A DNA stretch of 64,000 nt from Corallium rubrum (taxonomy: Eukaryota > Cnidaria > Anthozoa > Scleralcyonacea > Coralliidae), in contig OZ036002.1 of the NCBI GenBank assembly GCA_964035015.1, positions 5,632,377 through 5,696,376 on the forward strand. The letters are read 5' to 3'. The notes below the pieces were generated by a model. That model had not been told where the DNA came from. It did no database searches and saw only the letters and a list, made by a program, of their open reading frames with translations. Of this stretch, positions 52,597 through 62,949 are shown one piece after another. The first letter of the stretch is position 1, and every line of letters starts with the position of its first letter. Made by a program: the position numbers and the translations under genes.

Positions 52597-54824
52597 ATGG
52601 GCAGTGAAACATATGAACGTAAGTATATCTAATAATTACACCCGAATACCAATTTAATCTTTATAGTTATACATATATAAAGAACCAATGAAAGCGTTAG
52701 TACTATACACCTATATATCAAGGTATTCGGTGCTGAGTACTGGCGATGTCATGCAGAAAGCAATGGCACTTTCAATGTGGCAAGAAGATGACTATTTCAT
52801 GTTGTTTAAGAACATATATTGTAATATATATTGATGTATAGATGAATAGTATCATAACATGGTTCTTTTGGATTGTCTATAGTCTATAGATCATGGTGTT
52901 AATTACTGGTAACGAAGTTAATATTGCGATCTAGAACATTCGATATCATCTGAATAACTTGATATATCTGGTTATCTAAGTATCCGCGAGGATGTGGGAT
53001 ACTCGAGTACCAGTACATTTGCACCTCAACTAAGACAAAACAATCATATACTGAATTTACCAAACTGTCTTCTATTATTAAATCACGACTCTAATTTATT
53101 GAACAGAATATTTTAAAATTCCTGACTTACCTAATTTAGCATGCAACTTAACAAAAAGTCCTTTCAAAAAGTAAAGACAATGAATTTGTTTCTTTTCAAA
53201 CACCAATCTGCATATAGCGTAGTTGTCTTGTGATGATTTACGTCGCTATTGGAAGGCTGAAGCTTCATGTTTCCGCAAGAATGAATAGCTTCATGCATGA
53301 AGCTGAATGGTTACTAGACCTGGTCGGGCCAAACATTTTACTCTAATGAGGGGCTCTGCTCGAAACGTCAGTATTTCGTTATCAAAACTAATCTCAGCAG
53401 TTTACCATCTTTTCACTCTGCTGATCTATCTTAGACCCCGTTTACACTAGAGCAAAAGTATCCGGATTCACATTGTTTTTTATTCCCATGAGGATGAAAA
53501 ACAATGTGAATCCGGATACTTTTGCTCTAGTGTAAACGGGATATTAAACACTGCCTATATACGGCACTCTACCATTTTACGCGTTCATGATTTCCAATGC
53601 TGCGTTTATTATCTCATTCTACATTAGAGGAAAGTTAAAACCTTCTTTACTTCTGTACACAAAATACCTTAACAAAAACATATCATTTAGTAAAACGTAA
53701 AAGGTGTTTAATAAGCCATTTGCACGATGAAAAAAACTCCTGAAATAAACTACCAGAATGCTTTGCCAGTGTTCTCCATTTATCCGCACTAGGATGATCG
53801 CAAAGCATTCTTGTAGTTGTAGTCATGCAATGCTATTTTACACCATCGTGCAAATGGCTTATTATAAACGTTTCAACTCTTCCACACGTAGGTATATATA
53901 TAGAAAATGTAGTAGTTTGTTGTGCAAATAGAAATGAATCTGAGAATCTACGCATTTTAATAGAACGTAGAAAACGTAGATAGTTTTTGAACTGTGGTAT
54001 CGTTAGCTCACTGACTAGAACGTCACGAAAGTCAATTAAATACAATATAACTTTTAACTCCTCCTTTCTTTTTAGTCGTTGCTCCTATAGTTTTTCTTTG
54101 TGTCGTGCTACTCTTAGTGATTATACTTGCTGTCATATACAAAGGTATTGTCAACCAATCGTGCGCGTGTCTGAGCGATCCGGGAGGGAGAGAAAAAGCA
54201 CGACACGACAAGAACAAGAAAAATGGTTACGACAAGGTTTCGGGGGATACCACAGAGTCGGACGACGATGACAACTTTGTTCCTCCAACGATGGTCGTTA
54301 GCAGCTCCGAGCCAGCTCTCGAGGAGGGAGAACTGGTCGTTTCTAGTGAAACTCTATCTGCTTACTCAGCATTTTCTGCTTACGGCGATACCATGTCTCA
54401 GGGTCAATCCTATATGTCGGATCAGGGCCTGGGCCGGTTAAAATTTGACGTGAATTACGTACGTGATCAATCGCGTCTCATAGTTCACATCGTCGAGGGC
54501 GACAACCTACCGTCGAAAGAACAGGGGGGTGCAAGGGACTTCAGGATTCACCTCACACTTCTTCCGAAGAGGGAGCAACGACTGAGAAGCAAAACGCGGA
54601 GCAGGTACTCCCCAAAGTTCGACGAAACATTTGAATTTAAAAACGTGTTGAAAGATGATCTATTTTCGACGGCTGTTCGATTACGGCTCTACGGTGCTGT
54701 AGGAACTGGGAAACTGGTGGGCGAGACTTTCTTTCAGTTGGCAGATATCGCCAAAATGAACAATCCCGTTATCCAAGGCAATTGGCGCGCGTTCAGGACC
54801 ATCAAAACTACACAAAAGAAATAG
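52597..54824 (+). CDS. Synaptotagmin 14/16-like single-C2 membrane protein, intact copy B
   Basis: Exon 1 is 52597-52618 and exon 2 is 54076-54824; 256 aa. The short N-terminus (MGSETYELVAP) is followed at once by a membrane segment (about residues 12-34, IVFLCVVLLLVIILAVIY) and a cysteine pair (CAC). A charged linker follows, then one C2 domain (about 125-250: GRLKFDVNYV, LIVHIVEGDNLP, LTLLPKREQRLRSKTR, AVRLRLYG). The LLPKREQR pattern and the lack of the calcium-binding aspartates expected in loop 1 point to the SYT14/SYT16 branch, which does not bind calcium. Typical members have a second C2 domain; here the frame stops after it (TTQKK), so this is a one-C2 version or a 3'-truncated gene. 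It lies downstream of its broken tandem copy. Confidence 0.82.
53434..53543. mobile_element. 110-bp hairpin MITE in intron 1 of copy B
   Basis: Ends GACCCCGTTTACACTAGAGC mirrored by GCTCTAGTGTAAACGGG. Arms of about 47 bp, loop TATTCCCATGAGGATG. Absent from unit A, so inserted after the duplication. Confidence 0.82.
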
Positions 54825-55069
54825 TATTATTTTTACAGTTGCGTGAAACTTTGTGTGTGTGGCTGTGTGGCATTTTATACGTGGTGGTAGCTTGGTTATT
54901 TTTACAAATTGTATAATGGACTCTGGATTTTACAGTAGGACCAAGGAATGCAACTATACCGAACCGTATAAAGAGAGGTTATTACTTAGTGGCGAGGAAA
55001 TTTGGATTTTATTTTCGGAAGCTTTCGGATGACATGTCTGCCAAGCGCTTGACATGTTTCAGCCAAGAT
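54825..55069. other. 3' flank of the synaptotagmin-like gene
   Basis: Downstream untranslated or intergenic sequence; no homologue of a second C2 domain is seen. Confidence 0.4.
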
Positions 55070-55534
55070 TTAAAGTGCATATAAACCCAAATTCTTTATC
55101 ATCTGAATACGTTCTACATAGAGCAAACCGTTGTTCAGTGAAATATTTTTTTGATTGGAGCTATTCTTCAATGTTTTTTGGCGATTCGCATTTCTAGTAT
55201 GGTAATGAGATGACGTCTATGTTGGCATTTGGCTTTCTTTCTCTTTTTGGCAAGATAAACTATCTGAGAATTTTTGTGGAAAAACTCATACAATATGGAA
55301 CATGTTGTTCAAACACACCATTAATGGAAGAATTGGGTCATGTCACTTCTGCAAATAAATATTGTATAGATAATAATGACTACTTTGGCGTCATCTCATT
55401 ACCATTTTGAAAACAAAAATCTCTATTAAAGCAATAAAGGTTACTCCAATCTAAAAAATATTTCGTTGTTCAACTATTTGCCAAAGGTTGAACGTATTTA
55501 GATGATAAAAAAATTGGGGTTATATGCACTTTAG
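55070..55534. mobile_element. TTAA-family fold-back element
   Basis: Left end TTAAAGTGCATATAAACCC at 55070; right end mirrors it (GGGTTATATGCACTTTA) with the last TTAA decayed to TTAG. Arms over 100 bp; inner inverted block TGGTAATGAGATGACG at 55200 and 55391. Confidence 0.75.
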
Positions 55535-56399
55535 CGTGCAAAGCGGGGGTTATAGAGCGATGCAAAATGGAGATAGAACAGTTTCACAAAGTTTCTGGAA
55601 GTCCTTTTTTACGGACACTGTATTTTTTATAATAGAATAAATGGTTTATGAATATATATGTATTTTTTTGTCACAGTAAACTTATATGCATGCAGTAAAA
55701 TTAGAATTCCCTAGGGATGCGGCGCATTTTTGTTAAATGAATTACCCGAGCTTATAATTAGCATTTTTGACATTCGAATGATTTCCCCAGCACACGCCTC
55801 GCCCGTGCGCCAAACACGTGCAAAATATGGAGCGATTATCTAAAGACGGCACTTCATTTTCATGAGTGTAGGAGCAACAGGGCGGGAATAGCTTATTAAC
55901 GTCAATATATGCTGATGACAAATAGGATCATTGTATACAACTGAAAGCTACTGTATATATAAGATGAAAACATTCTTGGCAGCAAATTTAAGAGACCTTA
56001 GCATACTGTATACGAAGAGAAATGTACATCCACATAGCAATATGGTTCTCGTACATTGGACTGAAAGAACGATGGACACAGAATACGGTACAGGTTGGTT
56101 TGTTAACTTGATTCAGCTTAAAACACGAACCCTATACTGTATAATCCAAATCAAAACCTTAACCCCTTGACTACCAGGGGTATTCCCTTGACGAGTAAAA
56201 TCGTCTGGGGTTATGCGTGCTTGGGAGTCAGGGTTAATCCTAGACAAGCAGAACTTGCAGGTGGACCATGCAGTTTAGCGGACACCACTCGTCCGTTGAC
56301 CGCCTGAGAAGGTGTCTAGATAGGGTCAGAGTTTATGGTAGGGTGGAGCCTTTAGACTAGGTTGCAAGATTGTATGCATATGGCTATATTAATTTTCAT
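55535..56399. other. Intergenic DNA with one short TTAA element
   Basis: Apart from the 79-bp element at 56159-56237 I see no structure or coding sequence. Confidence 0.45.
56159..56237. mobile_element. Short TTAA element, conserved-core family
   Basis: Starts TTAACCCCTTGACTACC and ends GTCAGGGTTAA. On the minus strand it has the core CCCAGACGATTTTACTCG. Confidence 0.65.
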
Positions 56400-56600
56400 A
56401 TATGCAGATGTTTGTATAGGTAATCATATGATAGCGAGTGCAATTAATGATTTTACACTACGAGTGATATTTGAAAATTGATCCAAAATTGCACGAGCCG
56501 AGTAGGCGAGTGCAATTTGGCTCAATTTTCAAATATCACGAGTAGTGTAAAAAATCATTAATTGCATGAGCAAAATCGTATGATTACTTGTTTATTATAT
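56400..56600. repeat. About 200-bp palindrome
   Basis: Arms GTAATCATATGATAGCGAG, TGCAATTAATGATTTT and GATATTTGAAAATTGA each have inverted partners before 56600. Probably another MITE. Confidence 0.75.
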
Positions 56601-56989
56601 GTATGACAAAATTACGATATCTATCTTAATTACAGTCAAAAAATTTTGTCTTAATTTGAATGTTTATTGGCCATACAACCACAGACAATCTTAAAACGTT
56701 ATTCAAAGCAGTGAATTAATTTTTCTTTCTGGCGACTAACTATAAGTAATCACAAACTTCAAAACCAATTTACAATTACCTGAAGTGTCAATCCTTGTCC
56801 TACGCTTTGTAGTAATTCGCGCGTTTGAAAACATCTTGTTTCGTTACAACTGGACAACAAACACTTTCACTTATGGTGAGCAGATGTTACGTGTATTGAT
56901 CTTCAAATATTTACATGAAATTTTCATTTAAATATAGAAGAGGCGAAACCAGGATTCATAATTAAAATCGTAGACGTTCTCTGGTTTAA

Positions 56990-58670
56990 ATATTTATTAT
57001 TTACGAGCTTTCGGTTGCCAGTCTGCAGCCTTCAACGGGTTGGTTACAATGAATAGCACTGGTTTACAATTGCTAACACAAAACAGATCCCACGTGAAAA
57101 GATGAATAATTATTTACATTGATTTATAATAATATTTGATAGTGTTTTTAAGCCTTTTTAAGTAAAAATCGATATTGTTCTGGCAAGTGTTTTGCATTAT
57201 TGTCTGCGTTTTCTCTACATGCTGTATGCCAAGATTCTAGAGTCGATCTGTGTCGATAATTTGCGGTGTCTAAAATTTTTCCGTTAGAAAAGTCAATCCG
57301 GTGATCGTTTGCCCACGCATGATTAGAAATGTTGGATCCATTTTTGCAGTTTTTTACGTTGCGTTGGTGTTCCTTTCTTCTTGTTTTAAACGCTCTTCCT
57401 GTCTCACCAATGTAACTCCACGAACAATCAGAACAATTTATTTGATAAATTACATTTGTTTGGTCTTCTGAGGATGGTCTGTCTTTGATCGAGGGAAACA
57501 TTTGTTCAAGTGTGCGAAGAGGTTTTGTAGTGGTTCGGATGTCATAGGGTTTCAGGAGTCGTTTGAGTGGTTCAGTTAGGCCTTTAATATAAGGGAGGAC
57601 CGCATAATTGTAGTGACTCTTCGGTTCCACAACATCAAAAAACATGCGTACTAACTCTTCAGGTGGTGGTGTTCTGTTCTGCTGCTTAGTACGACGACTC
57701 TCTACTTGTTGGAGGAATTTTTTGGGGTATCCATTTGATATTAATGTGTTAGTTACATGTCTGTGTTCTTGTTGTTTTCCTTCGTTTGTGTTAGGTAATG
57801 TTGCTGCTCTATGAAAAAGAGTTTGTGCTGTGCTAACTTTGTGTTGTTTGTCATGATGTGAGTTATAGTCTAAGTATCGGTCAGTGTGTGTAGGTTTACG
57901 GTATACATTAATAGTAAGAGATCCGTTATCGCGTGTAATTATAGCGTCTAAAAATGAAAGTTTTCCGTTAAGTTCGTGTTCAATTGTAAAATTAATATGT
58001 GGGTCGATAGAGTTGAGTAGATTGAAAAAGTTAGTCAATGCATGTGTCTTGATGATGGCAAAGACATCATCTACATAGCGAAACCATTTCTTAGGTGGTA
58101 CAGTTGATTGACTATGTGCAGAGTCCTCAATTTCCTCCATACAGAGGTTTGCCACAATAGGGCTGACAGGACTGCCCATCGCACAACCATGAATTTGTTT
58201 GTATGTCTTCTTATTAAAATTAAAATAACTATTAGTCAATGTATAACGTAAAAGTCTAATGATGTCGTCAATTGATAATTTAGTTCTATGTTGTAAGGTT
58301 TCGTCTTTAGTGAGTTTGTTGCGTATGTGTTCACATGCTCTATCAACAGGTATAGCTGTAAAAAGTGATACAACGTCAAATGATACCATAATTTCGTCAT
58401 CGTCAATGTGAGTTTGAGTAAGCTTTTTGGCAAATTCAGTGGAGTTGTTGACAGAATATCCATTATCGTTTTGGAGTGGTGAAAGGAGGTTAGCAAGAAA
58501 TTTGGAAGTGTTGTAAAGAGCTGTGTTCCTACAAGTAACAATAGGACGGAGTGGATTGTTGAGTTTGTGATGTTTGACAGATCCTCGTATGGCTGGCTCG
58601 TTGGAAAAGTCAAAATCTTTCAATTTGAAAATACGCCGCCATAGACCTCCTGGAAATCTGGTCAATAAAG
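56990..58670 (-). mobile_element. 5'-truncated Penelope-like retroelement
   Basis: Contains the RT/GIY-YIG open frame and a 3' segment with GAAAGCTCG (57003-57010 region), like other elements of this class. The 5' side ends at about 58670 against sequence shared with the MITE at 45955, so the N-terminal part of the polyprotein is missing. Confidence 0.8.
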
Positions 58671-58716
58671 GGTTAATACTTAATAAGCCTTTCTGGCCTC
58701 GTTTGTGTGTCTGCAA
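57148..58716 (-). CDS. Reverse transcriptase with C-terminal GIY-YIG endonuclease (partial)
   Basis: Retroelement protein that copies RNA into DNA and nicks the target. The frame encodes up to 522 codons without an ATG at its 5' end. RT motifs in order: LRPIVTCRNTALYNTSKFLA, motif A VSFDVVSLFTAIP, GCAMGSPVSPIVANL, and the catalytic motif C FRYVDDVFAI (YVDD). A linker follows, then a GIY-YIG-type domain (CSDCSWSYIGETGR, KTRRKEHQ, SNHAWANDH). The first 15 or so codons come from neighbouring MITE sequence, so the frame is a chance fusion at the truncation point. No stops or frameshifts interrupt the rest, which suggests a young insertion. Confidence 0.9.
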   Translation of the reverse strand: MQTHKRGQKGLLSINPLLTRFPGGLWRRIFKLKDFDFSNEPAIRGSVKHHKLNNPLRPIVTCRNTALYNTSKFLANLLSPLQNDNGYSVNNSTEFAKKLTQTHIDDDEIMVSFDVVSLFTAIPVDRACEHIRNKLTKDETLQHRTKLSIDDIIRLLRYTLTNSYFNFNKKTYKQIHGCAMGSPVSPIVANLCMEEIEDSAHSQSTVPPKKWFRYVDDVFAIIKTHALTNFFNLLNSIDPHINFTIEHELNGKLSFLDAIITRDNGSLTINVYRKPTHTDRYLDYNSHHDKQHKVSTAQTLFHRAATLPNTNEGKQQEHRHVTNTLISNGYPKKFLQQVESRRTKQQNRTPPPEELVRMFFDVVEPKSHYNYAVLPYIKGLTEPLKRLLKPYDIRTTTKPLRTLEQMFPSIKDRPSSEDQTNVIYQINCSDCSWSYIGETGRAFKTRRKEHQRNVKNCKNGSNISNHAWANDHRIDFSNGKILDTANYRHRSTLESWHTACRENADNNAKHLPEQYRFLLKKA

Positions 58717-58815
58717 TACAAAATAATCTTTGCTTCATAACGAGGCCAGAAAGGCTAATTTAGATGCACATAAAAGAATATTTACAGTGAAGACCTTTAT
58801 GAAAGTAGTCTATAT
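58684..58815. mobile_element. MITE abutting the Penelope-like element
   Basis: GCCTTTCTGGCCTCGTTTGTG and its inverted partner (AACGAGGCCAGAAAGGC) match the element at 45955-46080. Confidence 0.7.
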
Positions 58816-58818
58816 TCA

Positions 58819-59131
58819 GGCCCCGTTTACACTATTACGGTACGGTCAGTCTTCCGTTGAAAAATCACTACGTTTCTTTGTTGTGTTTACACTATTCTGG
58901 AGTGGTTTGCCGTAGCGTGGTCACTACGCTTAGCACTCCGGCTGCAAATCACTACGCTATGGTAAATTTACCGTACCGTCATAGTGTAAACAGACGATTT
59001 TTTTTGTTACGGAACGCTCACCCCAACCGGACCACCACCGTACCGTCATAGTGTAAACAGACGATTTTTTTTGTTACGGAACGCTCACCCCAACCGGACC
59101 ACCACCGTACCGTAATAGTGTAAACGGGGCC
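58819..59131. mobile_element. MITE with GGCCCCGTTTACACT ends and an internal 67-bp duplication
   Basis: Inverted ends GGCCCCGTTTACACTATTACGG. A 67-bp unit starting CCGTACCGTCATAGTG occurs at 58971 and 59038, with a third start at 59105 leading into the right end. Confidence 0.8.
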
Positions 59132-59418
59132 TAAACGAAGTTGAAGAATAATAGAACCAGACCCAGTCCTACAGCCAAAGGGCGGTGCCATGCTTATTGA
59201 TTCCGCATCATGACAGGCAGAATATAATGTGCTGCTAACCGCACCACAATTTTAAACACTTACGGTAGACGTTGCAGGGTTTGAGTGTATCACGATGTAC
59301 CGATGGACAGAATTAATACTCAACCAGACACAGTGCTAAAAAGCCAACTTTCAGGGCACCGCAATATAAAGTTTGAAAGTTAGCTGCGCCCCCAAGCCAA
59401 CTTTCAGGGCACCGCAAT
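59132..59418. other. Intergenic DNA with a short direct repeat
   Basis: AAGCCAACTTTCAGGGCACCGCAAT occurs at 59341 and 59394 (53 bp apart). No gene seen. Confidence 0.5.
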
Positions 59419-59904
59419 TTAAAGTGTATATGAAACTAAAATTAAGTTTGTCTTATTTGAAAGAATTCTTAAAATAATGGGGAATATCAATTTACAGCTT
59501 TTTCATTTTTTACTTAGTTCTTGAGATATTTACACTTATGTGATATGCAAATGAGATAACTTATGGTTCGGTTTTTCACTAATTAACATATTCGAAAATC
59601 GTGAATATTTTTAAGATTATTGAACAAAATCACTTGAAACTTTGCATATTGCTACAGTTCATGCAACTAAACATGAAGGACAAGTTACAAGTGAGTTTGA
59701 TCAATAATCTTAAAAATATTCATGATTTTCGAATATGTTAATTAGAAAAAAACGAACCATAAGTTATCCATTTGAATATCACATAAGTCTAAATATCTCA
59801 AGAACTAAGTAAAATATGAAAAAGCTGTAAATTGATATTCCCCCATTATTTTAAGAGTTCTTTCAAATAAGACAAACTTCATTTTCGTTTCTTATACACT
59901 TTAA
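59419..59904. mobile_element. 486-bp TTAA-family fold-back element
   Basis: Bounded by TTAA; ends TTAAAGTGTATATGAAAC and mirror. Arms of over 200 bp (AAGTTTGTCTTATTTGAAAG, CTTGAGATATT, GATATGCAAATGAGATAA) with a loop near 59640-59690. Confidence 0.85.
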
Positions 59905-60603
59905 CATTACTTAATTAGGATTGGAATAAGTGCGGTACAACTGCAGTTTAGCGGACTATGTACACACGGTAAAGGTGAGGTAATGCGGGCAACATTTTTC
60001 TTCAACTTGCAACGCAACAAAGTTGCAGCAATTTGTTGCTCGTATTACTTCACCTTAACTTAAGGTTTCCAAGCGTTTTTGTATTGTTTCAAATGAGCTG
60101 ATTGTTTTCGATTCCCATGAGAACCGTAAATACAAAAACGTTTGGAAACGTTACTGTGTGCACCTAGTTACATTACACATTACAGTACTTAGTTTTGCAC
60201 TAAAGACCACTCTTAAAATAAAAATCATGCCATCGGTAAAATATTATAAATAGTCACTGTTTTGTCAGATAAGGATAGATCTCATACGTCAAAAGAACAA
60301 ACATATCGTGTTGTAACTTATAATTATACTATTATCTGGTTCATAATTTTTTTATAATTACACATATCAAACATGAATCATAAATATCATAAAATGTGAA
60401 ACTACTTTGTTGGAGAAGAATTAACGAAAATCGCACACAGGTCTTTGGAAAACAGTCATTAATATATATTCGGAGCATTTGAGCCTGACCACAAACGTCT
60501 ACCAAATCTCTGTTACATTGTACCCGAACCTCGCACTAAACATGTATACGTACCATTAATAGTGCATAGACTGCAAGGCTAGCTGAACCAATGGTACTAT
60601 TAA
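59905..60603. other. Intergenic DNA with two adjacent hairpins
   Basis: Hairpins at about 59967-60058 (AAGGTGAGGTAATGCGGGCAAC) and 60061-60150 (GGTTTCCAAGCGTTTTTGTATT) lie inside an outer weak inverted pair (GTACACACGGTAA / TTACTGTGTGCAC). The remainder is A/T-rich and featureless. Confidence 0.6.
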
Positions 60604-60814
60604 GGCCTGACCAAACGCTTTCAACATTTCAGTTAACATTGTTGAATTCAACAGTGATTCAACATGTTGAAAGAGTTTGGTCACCCTTGTTGAATGATTT
60701 GAACGTTGTTGAATAGTGTTGAATGATGTTGAACGAAATTTGAACATGTTCAAATTTTCGTTCAACACGTGTTCAACAATGTTGAATGCGATATGTTGAA
60801 AGCGTTTGGCCAGG
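60604..60814. mobile_element. MITE with GGCCTGACCAAACGC ends
   Basis: TAA precedes the left end (60601-60603). Right end inward CCTGGCCAAACGCTTTCAACAT. The interior is a set of GTTGAA/TTCAAC motifs in both directions. Confidence 0.7.
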
Positions 60815-61356
60815 TGAACATTTCTCCCAAAACAAGGGCTATTTTTATTAATTCTTCAATAACAAGTTTCACTGTAATTAAAAATCTATAAAGTTTGTTT
60901 ATGTTAGTCGAGCTGTAAATACTCGAAAAAACATATTCTGAACTCCAATCAATGGAGCAGACTTCTCCCACTCTGGATTTTTCGTGAGCATTTACAGTTA
61001 GGCTGGCATATACTGAAAACTTCAAGTTTATATAACAATCTTTACAAGTTGAATTCCAAGATTATATACATAGTGCAGGACGAATTCGGAACCGCACTAA
61101 AACATCAAATCATCGTTGGATTATTTGATACCAATTTTGAAATACTCGCAAGCAAAGTAGTGAAGAATCAATTGGGGACAATCAATATCCTTATACCAAT
61201 TAAAAACTACGGACACGCCCCTTTTCAAGGTTTGCAAGGACAGAATGTTTTCAGAAAACAGAACTGTTACACTTTTTCTGTGATACGTGGTACCAAAAAC
61301 ATCTACTGTAATAACATTTGTCGAAATCATGAATTTGCTATCTATATAATTATTCA
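60815..61356. other. Intergenic DNA, nothing recognised
   Basis: No exon, RNA gene or repeat can be supported. Confidence 0.4.
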
Positions 61357-61851
61357 TTAAAGTGCTTATGCAACAAAATTTTACCCCAGTTTTTTATGAT
61401 TGCATTTGAAAGAACACTTAAATCGACAGAGTAACTTCGTTTCCTTGCTTCCTTCTTGAGATATTCGGGTTTGTTTGATATGCAAATGTCATACTTATGA
61501 CTTCACATTGCATAATGACTTTTTAGAAAAGTATGTTTTTCTTTGAGAGTACTTATCGAAAGTACTTCATGAAAAAAATTTGCACTTGCATGTATGTAGG
61601 CATGACTGGTCACTAAACGTGCGTAGCTGTGTGTAAAATATTTGGACCATCCTAAAATTGATGCTATTTCAAAAAGTCATTATGCAATGTGATGTCATAA
61701 GTATGACATTTGCATATCAAACAAACCTGAATATTTCAAGAGTGAAGCAAGGAAACGAAATTCTACGAAAGGTGTTACTCTGTCAATTTCAGTGTTCTTT
61801 CAAATGCAATCATAAAAACTGGGGTGAAATCTCGTTGCATAAGCAATTTAA
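61357..61851. mobile_element. 495-bp TTAA-family fold-back element
   Basis: TTAA at 61357 and 61848; ends TTAAAGTGCTTATGCAAC and mirror (GTTGCATAAGCAATTTAA). Inner blocks CTTGAGATATTC and GATATGCAAATGTCATAC parallel those of 59419-59904. Confidence 0.83.
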
Positions 61852-61887
61852 ATATTAATTCTTTGAACGTTTTCATGGCGATAAAGT

Positions 61888-62219
61888 AATATAAATAAGT
61901 TTTGTGGAAACACCACATAAAATATTTTTTTGCTAAGCTTTCGGCCAGTTGACTCAGGCCTTCATCAGAGCAATAATAACAAACTGTTGGCTCACGTCAT
62001 TTATAAATTAAGCAACTGAACAATTAAATCACGTAAGAATACAATGGCGCATCACGTTAATTTTATTAATTAGAAAACAAAATCAAGAATGCTCTCCGAA
62101 TAGGGCACGCCACGTGCTATTTAATGGCTGTCCCTCCTGAGAAATAGTGTGATGTTTTGCGATCTCAATGGATTCTCTAAAAACATTTTACGTGGTGTTT
62201 CCACAAAACTTATTTATAT
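61888..62219. mobile_element. 332-bp inverted-end element
   Basis: Ends AAATAAGTTTTGTGGAAACACC and inverted partner. Just inside the left end lies GCTTTCGGCCAGTTGACTCA, wording common at the 3' ends of Penelope-like elements, so this may be a relic of one. Confidence 0.6.
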
Positions 62220-62318
62220 CAATTTAAATATGCTGCATCAAACACTGGAGACGTTAGTATTTTCGTTATGTTTAACTCGTTCCTATCCGGATTGGCCTTT
62301 AAGCAGTAAGATAGGTTT

Positions 62319-62431
62319 TTAACCCCTTGACTACAAGGGGTCTTTCCTTGACGAGTAAAATCGTCTGCGTTCGCCACAGTAAAATACTAAAGGTGTGTCT
62401 ACATGGGCGCTATAAGGAGTGAAATGGTTAA
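62319..62431. mobile_element. Short TTAA element, conserved-core family
   Basis: Starts TTAACCCCTTGACTACAAGG, ends GAAATGGTTAA; minus-strand core GCAGACGATTTTACTCG. Confidence 0.62.
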
Positions 62432-62949
62432 ATCAGACATACACTGAAACAAGTTTCTGAAACACATTTCTAAAAATTTTCCAAAACTTGTTCCAAAAAT
62501 AGAACAGTGCTCTATTAATCAGGGAAACTTTTGTTTCTTAAACCGTGTTTTGGTAATTGTTTTGGAAATTTTCTCTACTGTATTCCGGGCTTTATAGTAT
62601 GTTGTTCTGGTTTACTCGCCAGATGATTGCATTTAAGTACCTCTGGGGAAGCCGTCGGACAAGAAGGAGTTAAACGAACAATTTACGGCCGATTTGCGAT
62701 GTAGTCGTCAATCTTGTCACAAGATTCTAACAACTCGTTTCTGAGTCCTGACTTTGTGACACTTGTCACGCTCGTATGTACGAACTTGTTGGAAAATATA
62801 GAGTTCCGTCCAATTTTCGTGTCTTCAAACACTACATTTTTAAATTTTGGCCTGACATGGTACTTCCATATGGTGAATGATGGTACATGTACATGTACAA
62901 GTCACCATGTTTCCAGCACAGGGGATTAGTCAGTCTTACTACTTTCTGG
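62432..62949. other. Intergenic DNA downstream of the minus-strand gene
   Basis: A degenerate CCAGATGATTGCATTTAAG at about 62620 may be another remnant of the short TTAA family. Otherwise nothing is recognised. Confidence 0.4.

Larger units (their letters stand above)
49791..54619. repeat. Tandem duplication unit B (about 4.8 kb)
   Basis: Second copy of 44697-49790, same orientation. It differs by insertions of a TA microsatellite, nested MITEs (51116-51726) and a hairpin at 53434. Unit B runs on into the unique remainder of the C2 exon, so it holds the original 3' end. Confidence 0.88.
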
